Assembly: GCF_002887815.1 (NCBI RefSeq)
Contig: NZ_PDHO01000030.1
Location: 1-61,252 of the forward strand
Reading direction: 5' to 3'
Source: Mycobacterium sp. ENV421
GTDB taxonomy: Bacteria > Actinomycetota > Actinomycetes > Mycobacteriales > Mycobacteriaceae
DNA: 61,252 nucleotides
Below are positions 28,395 to 35,919 of this stretch, in pieces (position 1 is the first letter of the stretch; every line of letters begins with the position of its first letter). Made by a program: the position numbers and the translations under genes. A model generated the notes under the pieces. It saw only the letters and a program-made list of their open reading frames with translations. It made no database searches and was not told the origin of the DNA.

Positions 28395-29909
28395 CTACGG
28401 CGTTCCGGTGGTGCCGTCGATTCCGTTGGTGCCGTCGATTCCGTTGGTGGCTGTCCCGTTGGCCGCCGAGGCGGTGCCGCCGGTCCCGGCCGCACCGCCG
28501 GCCGAAGTCCCGTTCCCGCCATTGCCGCCGTTGCCGCCGGTGGCGTTTCCGAGGCTGTAGTTGTAGGCGATTCCACCACCACCGCCGGTGCCCCCGGTGG
28601 TGGTGCCGTCGCCGCCCGCTCCGCCTTGGCCGCCGGTGGCATTGCCGGCAGAGACCACCCCGGGAAGCAGGGTCGCCACCGACAGCAGGTAGTCCCACAG
28701 AGGGTCGCTGGCGAGCGCGGCGCTACCTCCCGCACCCCCGTTGCCGCCGGCTCCGCTGGTACCGGTGCCGCCCGCACCGCCGTTCCCGCCGTAGACGCTT
28801 CCGGGGTGGTATGCGCCGGTGAAGTAACCGAAGCCGAAGCTGCTGACCGAGCCGCCCGCGCCACCGTTGCCACCCGTCTGACCGTCGCCGCCAGTCCCGC
28901 CGGTCCCGCCGGCACCGCCGATCAGACCGCCGATTCCGCCCGCCCCGCCGTCGCCACCGACGCCGCCGGAGTTCGCGCCGCCCGCGCCGCCGTTGCCGCC
29001 GACGCCGAACAGCAGAGCCGACCCACCAGCGCCGCCGGCCCCGCCGAGAGCACCGTCTCCGCCATTGCCGCCATTGCCGATCAGTCCACCGGCCCCACCG
29101 CTACCGCCCGCGCAACCCGCGCTGGTGGTGCAGGTCGCGTCGATCCAGGAGTAGCCCTTGCCGCCGCTGCCCAGCAACCAGCCGCCGGCCTGTCCGTCCG
29201 GGTTCGTCACAGTGCCGTTGGCGCCGTTGCCGATGATAGGGCGCCCCTGCCACTGATTGGTGATGAGCGCGGTGACGATCTCAGAGAGGCTGATCTGCAC
29301 CTTTGGGCCGCCGCCCCCTGACTGGGCGTACGTGACGAGCGCGCCGATGATGTCGTTGATCGTGAGGTTCGGCGGAGTGGTCGGGGACGCCGCCGCCGAC
29401 GGCGTCGGCGCGGCCGCTGCCCTGGCTGACTTCGCGGGGCTGGATTGTGTGACGCTGGAAGCCGCCTCAGTGGTGACGGCCGTCGTGGAGGAGAGGGTCG
29501 AGTCGGTGGCCGCCGAGGGCGCCACCGATGATGCCGCCGAGGGCGCCACCGATGATGCCGCCGAGGGCGCCACCGATGATTTGGGCGTGCGGGCGGCGCC
29601 GGGCGCCGATTTCGGGTTGGCGCGGTCGGCAGACCCGGCGTCGGCGGTGTGTTTCGGCGGGTTGGCGCGGCCAGTTTTGCCGACCGCGGAACGGTTGCCG
29701 CTGTGGGCCGACGGCGTCGAATCACCGCGGGCGGAGTCGGCGTGCGCTACGCCGGTCGCGGTGGACAGCGCAGCGCAAACGCCAACTGCGAGAGTGCCTG
29801 CCCCCAACCAGATTGAGACTTTGCTAGACGCCTGGTGAGCGCGATGCTCACCGCCGGTGCTCCGGGCTCGGGATCGAGCCCGGTTCGTCGCGCGATGCGT
29901 TCCCGCCAT
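28395..29909 (-). CDS. Secreted PGRS-repeat protein without a PE domain (504 aa)
   Basis: The protein opens with a basic stretch and a hydrophobic segment (about 30-55) ending in VAHA-DS, a good signal-peptidase site near residue 58. Then come a Ser/Ala/Thr/Pro-rich linker with three SSVAPSAA units, a short conserved-looking block (LTINDIIGALVTYAQ..., about 172-215), and from about 218 to the end the typical PGRS start (IGNGANGT...GGWLLGSGGKG) and many GGAGG / NGG units. PE_PGRS proteins have a ~100-residue PE domain for ESX export; here a signal peptide takes its place, as in non-PE PGRS proteins of other mycobacteria. Likely surface or secreted; function unknown. The start ATG has GGGAG upstream. 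Convergent with the FAAL gene. Confidence 0.85.
   Translation of the reverse strand: MAGTHRATNRARSRARSTGGEHRAHQASSKVSIWLGAGTLAVGVCAALSTATGVAHADSARGDSTPSAHSGNRSAVGKTGRANPPKHTADAGSADRANPKSAPGAARTPKSSVAPSAASSVAPSAASSVAPSAATDSTLSSTTAVTTEAASSVTQSSPAKSARAAAAPTPSAAASPTTPPNLTINDIIGALVTYAQSGGGGPKVQISLSEIVTALITNQWQGRPIIGNGANGTVTNPDGQAGGWLLGSGGKGYSWIDATCTTSAGCAGGSGGAGGLIGNGGNGGDGALGGAGGAGGSALLFGVGGNGGAGGANSGGVGGDGGAGGIGGLIGGAGGTGGTGGDGQTGGNGGAGGSVSSFGFGYFTGAYHPGSVYGGNGGAGGTGTSGAGGNGGAGGSAALASDPLWDYLLSVATLLPGVVSAGNATGGQGGAGGDGTTTGGTGGGGGIAYNYSLGNATGGNGGNGGNGTSAGGAAGTGGTASAANGTATNGIDGTNGIDGTTGTP
29509..29580 (-). repeat. Three tandem 24-bp units in the PGRS gene linker
   Basis: Three near-perfect 24-bp direct copies (29509, 29533, 29557) encode the eight-residue unit SSVAPSAA in the linker between signal peptide and PGRS region. 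The period is a multiple of three, so copy-number change would keep the frame. Confidence 0.85.
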
Positions 29910-30481
29910 GGCTTGCTCCCATGTTCACTGATGCTCTAGCGGTCCCATGGTAGCAACGCGCGAGGGGGATCGTGGCAAACTTTCGATCGTATGATTTTTC
30001 GCTGCGGTGGAGGATCGGTTGTAATACCGGTTGACCTCCCGCGTTGCCGAAATCCGGTACGTAAATCCAGTACGCATCCGTCCTCCGCGGTGGTTTGTGT
30101 CGGCGGCCCGCATGTCAATATGCGGGCTGCGCCGGGCTTGTGGGCTGACCGAGCTACTGCGTCAGGTACGTCCGGCGCGGCCGGTGCCGACCGACTCGCC
30201 GCCACCGCCCGCGCCACGCTTGATGCCAGCCGGCCCGTTGCCACCATTGTTAGCGCCACCGGTGACACTCCCTTACCGGCGCTAGCGCTGCCTTTGCCGG
30301 ATGTGTGTTATCGCCGGTCTGACGGAGCGTGGCCTGAGTGCTCTCGTCACAGCGCCGTCGACGCCGGTTACCGCGCCAATGGCGCGCAAATCTATTGTGC
30401 CGGCAGGCCTCGAGTCGAACAGAGGTGTGCTCGCGGCTGGGAACCCGCAGAACCGGACCGAAGGTGTTAGGGCAACTGACC
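29910..30481. other. Intergenic stretch upstream of the PGRS gene
   Basis: About 570 bp between the PGRS start codon and the stop of the next exported-protein gene. On the minus strand a TGCTACCAT (extended -10-like) lies shortly upstream of the PGRS ATG. Open frames here have no recognisable protein pattern, so I call no gene. Confidence 0.5.
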
Positions 30482-31591
30482 CTAGCGTGCAGTTCGTTTG
30501 TTGGCACCGCCGGATCGTGCGGAACCGGCGACCTTCTTGGTGCTCTTGGTGCTGCCGCTGGACGTAGCGGAGGCCGACTTTTTCTTGCCGACGGATCGGG
30601 TGCTCGACGCGGTGGTCGTGGTGCCGGAATCGGACGTCGTCGTTTCGCTGGTGCCCGATATCGCTGCAGACGCAGCCTTTTTAGTGCCGCCGACGGCTGC
30701 GGCCCCGTCGGCGGTGATGCCGTTGATGGTGATCCCGGGAAGCGCCCTCGCGATCGTCCGCAGATTTTGGCTGATCGCTCCCGCAATCGCGAACGGGCCC
30801 CGGCCGGCCGTCACGACATTATTGTCGCCGAAGAAATTGAACGCCAGACTCAAGGTGGTGTTAGGGAAAGGGCCCGACGAGGAGACGGTGTTCCCATCGC
30901 CCAGTAGATTTCCGGCAGCGGTCAAGATGCCCTGAGCGACCACAGTGCTGGCGCCGAGAATGTTGGTGGTCGAACTCAGGAAGCCTTGGGTCAAAGCCTT
31001 GCCTGCATCGCCGATGTTCAGGGCCAAATTCCCGAAGCCGCCGGCACTCGTGGATTTGGACCCATCCCCACCGGTAGCACTGGCAAGGGTCAGGTTGAGA
31101 CTGCCGATGTTGGTCATCGTGCCCGGTCCGATTTGCAGGGCGATGTTGCCGACGCCGACCGCTCCCGTCGACTGAGCACCGCTACCGCCCGTCAACAACC
31201 CGATCGCAAAGTTCATTGCGCCCATGGCCGAGGAGTTGCCCGGTCCCTGCTGCCAGGCGATGTTCAGAAATCCGGGTAGCGTCGACGCCCGCGCACCATC
31301 GCCGACAGCCACCGCGAAGCTGAGGACGCTGAATGTGGTTGCGGTGACTGCGTCGGCGCCGAATGAGATGGCTCCGCTGAAGAACCCAGCGCTGGCATTC
31401 GCTGTGGCGCCAGCGCCGATCCCGATCGCAACGCTGGTTAGGTTACTTGTGCAACCGTTGCCGTTGCCGATACCGAGGGCGGAAAAGCAGCTGGCGTTTG
31501 CAGCCGGGGCTTCACCCAAGGCGCTGACCGCGAGCGCGCCCGACACCAAAGTGGCGAATACCGCACCACCCGTAGCACGAACATGACTCAT
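30482..31591 (-). CDS. Exported Gly/Asn-rich repeat protein, copy 1 (369 aa)
   Basis: I do not recognise a named family. The protein has a signal peptide (hydrophobic to about residue 28, cleavage near ANA-SC), then CFSALGIGNGNGCTSNLT with two Cys likely forming a disulfide. A long Gly/Asn/Ala-rich region follows with motifs such as IGIGAGATANA, GVGNIALQIGPG and GGFGNLALNIGD that recur at roughly 20-40 residue spacing, suggesting a stacked beta fold. The tail (about 300-369) is Ser/Thr/Lys-rich and ends basic. It is clearly paralogous to the next gene upstream. ATG at 31591 is preferred (AGGG seven bases ahead) over the GTG at 31597. Its promoter element is shared with the paralogue. Probably cell-wall associated or secreted. 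Confidence 0.8.
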   Translation of the reverse strand: MSHVRATGGAVFATLVSGALAVSALGEAPAANASCFSALGIGNGNGCTSNLTSVAIGIGAGATANASAGFFSGAISFGADAVTATTFSVLSFAVAVGDGARASTLPGFLNIAWQQGPGNSSAMGAMNFAIGLLTGGSGAQSTGAVGVGNIALQIGPGTMTNIGSLNLTLASATGGDGSKSTSAGGFGNLALNIGDAGKALTQGFLSSTTNILGASTVVAQGILTAAGNLLGDGNTVSSSGPFPNTTLSLAFNFFGDNNVVTAGRGPFAIAGAISQNLRTIARALPGITINGITADGAAAVGGTKKAASAAISGTSETTTSDSGTTTTASSTRSVGKKKSASATSSGSTKSTKKVAGSARSGGANKRTAR

Positions 31592-31615
31592 TGACACACC
31601 CTGTTACGTTACGCA

Positions 31616-31641
31616 TCTTTGCTGAAATGGACCGTACCCGA
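31616..31641 (-). promoter_or_regulatory. Promoter element of exported-protein gene 1
   Basis: A 26-bp block identical at 23 positions to one at 33375-33400 upstream of the paralogue. On the plus strand: TCTTTGCTG, three variable bases, TGGACCGTACCCGA. On the minus strand it contains TACGGT, a TANNNT -10 box, preceded by GGG. It would give a leader of about 30 nt before the start codon. No clear -35 box is seen. Confidence 0.6.
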
Positions 31642-31972
31642 CGCGCAGCGAATTTACAGCTTTCCAGAGGATATTGCACCCGGGATTCCCAGTTGTTGGA
31701 TAGCGCTTCTCGGACCGGCTGTGGGAGGTGTCGGTATCACGGCCGAGTAAGCCTCACGACCCTGACTCGCCAGTGACAGCCTCGGGCGGGGATGTCACCC
31801 GGACGCGGCAAGAGGATGATTGCCTGGAGTCTCATCAGACGTCCGTAATTCAGCCAGTCGGTACAGAATTCGGCGAGCTGTCAGACGGCGGGACAACTAT
31901 GTTTCGAGCGTGGGTTGGGGGGCACTTCGTGCCGCGCGCAACTGAACAATTGCGACACCAAGGGTTGGTGGG
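31642..31972. other. Intergenic stretch between the two exported-protein genes
   Basis: About 330 bp beyond the promoter element with no convincing gene, RNA or repeat. It would hold any upstream control site of copy 1 and the 3' end of the copy 2 transcript. Confidence 0.4.
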
Positions 31973-33349
31973 CTACCGCTTCCGGTGCTTTCCACCGCCG
32001 ACGCTGTGAGTCGAGCTCGGTTTCGTGCTGTCGTCGCCCGTGTCGCTTGACGCTTCGGTTTTCCGGTGACGGCCGCTGACGGTGCCGGTTGTCGAGCTGC
32101 TGTCACCGCCGGTAATCGTCGCCGTGCTGTGGCGGCCTGACCTCGCCCCGGTATTGATTCGGTCGCTCTCGCCGTGGCTACCGAATGCCCGTTGGGGAGT
32201 CTTCGCTCGGGTGTCGTCCGTCGTCGACGTCGTGGAGTCGGCAACGGCGGAAGTCGCACTCTCGGCACCAGTCGAGGTTTTGCTCTCGTTGGCACCGGCC
32301 GGCAGCACTCGTCGGCCGGAAGCGGCTGCAGCAGACGGGAGAAGTGAACCGGGGAAGTGGTTGATATTGATGCCGGGGCCGCGCTGGATGAGTGTTTGGG
32401 CTTCCTGGAGTATCGACGTCACGAAGGACAGCGGACCGTAGAGAGCTTTCACGGTATTTCCGTTGCCGAACGCGTTGAGGGCGAGGCTCAACGGAGCGAG
32501 TGGGTTGCCTGCCATCGAAATCGTGTTGCCGGTGCCGAAGAGGCTTGCGCCCGCACTCAGAAGGCCCTGCACCAAGACGTTGTTGGTGCCCAGAATGTTG
32601 ATCGCGGAACTGAAATATGACTGTGTTGTCACGGAGCCCGCATCGCCGAACAAGTTGAGCGCAAAACTGCCAAGAAGGCCCGCAGTCGTGGTCTGTGTGC
32701 CGGTGCCGTTGGCCACGATGCTCAACGCAACATTCACGAAACCGACGGTTTGGGCAATTCCGGCGCCGATCTGGGCTGCGATGTTGCCCAGACCGGAAGC
32801 GCCCGTCTGCTGGGTTCCCGAGCCGCCGCCCGGCAGGCCAAGGCTGAGATTGAAGCCGCCGATCGTTTGCGAGCTGCCCGGGCCGAGCTGTATCGCCACG
32901 TTGCCGAGGCCGACGGCGCCGGCGACACTCGCCCCGACATCGGCGGGGTTGACGGAGAGGACGAGATTGAGGATGCCATTCAGGGTCGATGCCGTGCCGG
33001 CGCCGAACTGCAGGTTGAGCCCGAACAGTGACGAAAGTGTCGACGAGGCCGCATTGTTGCCGAATGCTCCGGCGAAGGTGAAGGCGGCGACATTGGTGAG
33101 AGCGTTTGCGCCGTTCCCAATTGCGATGGCGCCGCCGAAGAGCGCGTTGCCGGCGTTGGCTACCGCGCCGTCCCCGATTCCGATCGCGAGCGTGGTCAAA
33201 TTGCTGGTACAACCGTTGCCGTTGCTGAGTCCGAAGGCCGAAAAACAGCTCGCGTTGGCGGTCGGAGTTGCGGTGAATGCTCCTGCTGTCAAGGCACTGG
33301 CGACCAGTACGCCGAGCGCCGTGTTACGTCCGTCTCGAACCCGCCCCAC
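31973..33349 (-). CDS. Exported Gly/Asn-rich repeat protein, copy 2 (458 aa)
   Basis: Paralogue of the gene at 30482-31591, with the same plan: signal peptide ending near ANA-SC, the block CFSAFGLSNGNGCTSNLT, a repeat region (IGIGDGAVANA, AIAIGNGANALTN, GLGNVAIQLGPGSS, GLGNIAAQIGAG), then a long low-complexity tail (about 330-458) rich in Ser, Thr, Asp and Gly and ending GGKHRKR. The repeats resemble in style the GxGN repeats of MPTR-type PPE proteins, but no PPE domain is present. The start is a GTG at 33349 with GGAG six bases upstream. Function unknown; surface location inferred. Confidence 0.8.
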   Translation of the reverse strand: MGRVRDGRNTALGVLVASALTAGAFTATPTANASCFSAFGLSNGNGCTSNLTTLAIGIGDGAVANAGNALFGGAIAIGNGANALTNVAAFTFAGAFGNNAASSTLSSLFGLNLQFGAGTASTLNGILNLVLSVNPADVGASVAGAVGLGNVAIQLGPGSSQTIGGFNLSLGLPGGGSGTQQTGASGLGNIAAQIGAGIAQTVGFVNVALSIVANGTGTQTTTAGLLGSFALNLFGDAGSVTTQSYFSSAINILGTNNVLVQGLLSAGASLFGTGNTISMAGNPLAPLSLALNAFGNGNTVKALYGPLSFVTSILQEAQTLIQRGPGININHFPGSLLPSAAAASGRRVLPAGANESKTSTGAESATSAVADSTTSTTDDTRAKTPQRAFGSHGESDRINTGARSGRHSTATITGGDSSSTTGTVSGRHRKTEASSDTGDDSTKPSSTHSVGGGKHRKR

Positions 33350-33374
33350 CGACGTCTCCGTTGTTCGTAATGTT

Positions 33375-33400
33375 TCTTTGCTGGTTTGGACCGTACCCGA
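33375..33400 (-). promoter_or_regulatory. Promoter element of exported-protein gene 2
   Basis: Matches the block at 31616-31641 in 23 of 26 positions, with three adjacent differences. TACGGT on the minus strand (plus 33390-33395) is the likely -10 box; the predicted leader is about 34 nt, nearly the same as for copy 1. Confidence 0.6.
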
Positions 33401-33851
33401 AAAAGGACCGTTACTGGCAGTGTTCGGATCGATAAGTGCCAGAGTGACCCATGGAATTGCGTTGCGCGCTCATGTCGGAGAAGCTCGGCCCAACTGGTCG
33501 TGGCCAACTCAATCCCGAAAGAGCGCGACAGCGGCCGTAATACAACTCAAGGCGCGGGCCGTCAGTCGCCCGGTCGAGCGTCTGACGATCGCTACCGGTA
33601 CCGCCGTCCCCTTGCGGCGACGGCTGAAGGCGTGGGGCAGCTAAGGGTTTTGGTAGCTGCGTCGTGGAGCCCGGCGGAATCACGATAATCGCGCTCGGCT
33701 TCCGGGCCGGCTCCGGATCACTCGGGCCGTTTCTTGGCCGGAATGCGGGGAGGCTCTGCGCCTGACCGCCGCGAACGTCGGAGCTCTCGTCGACTTCGCT
33801 TCCCGGCCTCCGAAAGTCGGAGTCGAGGGAAACTCCAACCGTCCTCATGAG
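33401..33851. other. Intergenic stretch, no gene seen
   Basis: About 450 bp between the exported-protein promoter and the tRNA-Arg 3' end. I see no convincing coding, RNA or repeat signal. Confidence 0.4.
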
Positions 33852-33924
33852 TGCCCCCGGCAGGATTCGAACCTGCGGCCTTCTGCTCCGGAGGCAGACG
33901 CTCTATCCCCTGAGCTACGGGGGC
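33852..33924 (-). tRNA. tRNA-Arg (anticodon CCG)
   Basis: A full cloverleaf reads on the minus strand: acceptor GCCCCCG paired with CGGGGGC plus discriminator A, D arm with AGCTCAGGGGATAGAGC, anticodon stem TCTGC/GCAGA around loop CTCCGGA (anticodon CCG, reading CGG), and T arm with GGTTCGAATCC. CCA is not encoded. It is divergent from argS, the gene for its own synthetase, across the tandem repeat. Confidence 0.95.
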
Positions 33925-33977
33925 GCACGCACAGCTGCGCCAATGGGCTCCGACAGCCTAACGCATTCGGATGACTG

Positions 33978-34200
33978 CTCCTGCCCGCCGGATCCATCCC
34001 CGGGTCGCTGCGCTCCTGCCCGCCGGATCCATCCCCGGGTCGCTGCGCTCCTGCCCGCCGGATCCATCCCCGGGTCGCTGCGCTCCTGCCCGCCGAATCC
34101 ATCCCCGGGTCGCTGCGCTCCTGCCCGCCGGATCCATCCCCGGGTCGCTGCGCTCCTGCCCGCCGGATCCATCCCCGGGTCGCTGCGCTCCTGCCCGCCG
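33978..34200. repeat. 35-bp tandem repeat, six full copies plus a partial
   Basis: Direct units begin at 33978, 34013, 34048, 34083, 34118 and 34153, with a 13-bp remnant at 34188. Each unit starts CTCCTGCCCGCCGGATCC and ends TCGCTGCG. The fourth copy differs by GAATCC for GGATCC. There are no spacers, so this is a minisatellite (VNTR-like) array, not CRISPR. It lies between the divergent tRNA-Arg and argS genes. Confidence 0.95.
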
Positions 34201-34252
34201 ACCGCCCGCCGGAGGCTGAGATATGGATTCGGGCGCTGACCACGTCAGACCA

Positions 34253-34258
34253 TAGGAT
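34253..34258 (+). promoter_or_regulatory. -10 box of argS, leaderless spacing
   Basis: TAGGAT fits the mycobacterial TANNNT -10 pattern and ends 8 nt before the argS GTG, so transcription would begin at or next to the start codon. No Shine-Dalgarno sequence precedes the GTG, which agrees with a leaderless message. Confidence 0.55.
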
Positions 34259-34266
34259 GGACCCCC

Positions 34267-35919
34267 GTGACACCCGCCGACCTCGCCGAGCTGCTCAAGA
34301 ACACCGCCGCCGCGGTGCTCACCGAGCATGACCTGGATATCGCCGCCCTGCCAGCGACAGTGACCGTCGAGCGTCCGCGCAACCCTGAGCACGGCGATTA
34401 CGCGACCAACGTGGCGCTGCAGCTGGCCAAGAAGGTCGGCGCAAACCCTCGTGAGCTGGCCGGCTGGCTGGCCGCGGCGCTGGCCGAAGCCGACGGCATC
34501 TCCGCAGCCGAGGTCGCCGGCCCCGGATTCGTGAATCTGCGCATCGAGGCCTCGGCGCAGGGCGTGATCGTGAGCAACGTGCTCGCGGCGGGCGCGAGCT
34601 ATGGCAATTCCACCGCGCTCGATGGCACCAACATCAACCTGGAGTTCGTCTCGGCCAACCCGACCGGCCCGATCCACATCGGTGGCACCCGCTGGGCCGC
34701 CGTCGGTGACGCCCTGGGCCGGCTGCTGAGCACACAGGGTGCGGCGGTCACCCGGGAGTACTACTTCAACGACCACGGCGCCCAGATCGATCGGTTCACC
34801 AACTCCCTGATCGCCGCGGCGAACGGCGAGCCCGCGCCCGAAGACGGCTACGCCGGCGACTACATCAAGGACATCGCCGACCAGGTGCTGGCCAAGGCCC
34901 CTGATGCGATGAGTCAGACCGGTGATGAGCAGAAGGAGACCTTTCGCTCGATCGGTGTGGACCTGATGTTCAACCACATCAAGGAATCGCTGCACGAGTT
35001 CGGCACCGACTTCGACGTCTACACCCACGAAGACTCGATGCACACCAGCGGGCGAGTCGATCAGGCCATCGCCAAGTTGCGCGAGACCGGCAACATCTAC
35101 GAGAAGGATGGCGCAACGTGGTTGCGCACAACGGAATTCGGCGACGATAAAGACCGGGTCGTCATCAAGAGCGACGGTCAGCCCGCGTACATCGCCGGCG
35201 ACCTGGCCTACTACCTGGATAAGCGGCAGCGCGGATTCGACCTGTGCATCTACATGCTGGGTGCCGACCACCACGGGTACATCGCCCGGCTCAAAGCCGC
35301 CGCAGCCGCCCTCGGCGACGACCCCGACACCGTCGAGGTCCTGATCGGCCAGATGGTCAACCTGGTTCGCGACGGCCAGCCAGTCCGGATGAGCAAGCGC
35401 GCGGGAACCGTTATCACCCTCGACGATCTGGTCGAGGCCATCGGCGTGAACGCTGCCCGATACTCGCTGACCCGCTCCTCGGTGGACACCCCGATCGACA
35501 TCGACTTGCAGCTGTGGTCGTCGGCGTCCAGTGAAAACCCGGTCTACTACGTGCAATACGCGCATGCCCGGCTGTCCGCTCTGGCCCGCAACGCCGCCGA
35601 CCTCGGGTTGACGCCCGACACCGCACACCTGGAGCTGCTCACCCACGACAAAGAGGGCGCGCTGATCCGCAACCTCGGCGAGTTCAGCCGAGTACTCCAG
35701 GCCGGTGCATCGCTGCGCGAGCCGCACCGGGTGTGCCGCTACCTCGAAGATCTGGCCGGGGACTATCACCGGTTCTACGACTCGTGTCGGGTGCTACCCA
35801 TGGGCGACGAGGAGCCGGGTGATCTTCATCGTGCGCGGCTGGCTCTGTGTGCCGCCACCCGCCAGGTGATCGCCAACGGTCTGAACATCCTCGGCGTATC
35901 AGCTCCGGAGCGGATGTGA
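34267..35919 (+). CDS. argS: Arginyl-tRNA synthetase
   Basis: Class I synthetase that charges tRNA-Arg with arginine in the cytoplasm. 550 residues, the usual length. The HIGH-type motif is in SANPTGPIHIGGTRW (about 135-149) and the KMSKS-type motif is RMSKRAGT (about 377-384); the C-terminal helical DALR-type anticodon domain is also visible. The GTG start gives the N-terminus TPADLAELL seen in mycobacterial ArgS. It overlaps lysA by 4 nt and heads the argS-lysA-hom-thrC-thrB series. Confidence 0.97.
   Translation: MTPADLAELLKNTAAAVLTEHDLDIAALPATVTVERPRNPEHGDYATNVALQLAKKVGANPRELAGWLAAALAEADGISAAEVAGPGFVNLRIEASAQGVIVSNVLAAGASYGNSTALDGTNINLEFVSANPTGPIHIGGTRWAAVGDALGRLLSTQGAAVTREYYFNDHGAQIDRFTNSLIAAANGEPAPEDGYAGDYIKDIADQVLAKAPDAMSQTGDEQKETFRSIGVDLMFNHIKESLHEFGTDFDVYTHEDSMHTSGRVDQAIAKLRETGNIYEKDGATWLRTTEFGDDKDRVVIKSDGQPAYIAGDLAYYLDKRQRGFDLCIYMLGADHHGYIARLKAAAAALGDDPDTVEVLIGQMVNLVRDGQPVRMSKRAGTVITLDDLVEAIGVNAARYSLTRSSVDTPIDIDLQLWSSASSENPVYYVQYAHARLSALARNAADLGLTPDTAHLELLTHDKEGALIRNLGEFSRVLQAGASLREPHRVCRYLEDLAGDYHRFYDSCRVLPMGDEEPGDLHRARLALCAATRQVIANGLNILGVSAPERM

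Noticed and set aside
29991..30470. 159-codon plus-strand frame upstream of the PGRS gene
   Set aside because: No start context, no domain pattern and unconvincing codon usage; treated as intergenic.
33978..34200. CRISPR array
   Set aside because: The 35-bp units are directly adjacent with no spacers and there are no cas genes.
33958..35769. 603-codon minus-strand frame running through the tandem repeat and argS
   Set aside because: Antisense to argS; the repeat part encodes a 35-residue period only because the unit length is not a multiple of three.
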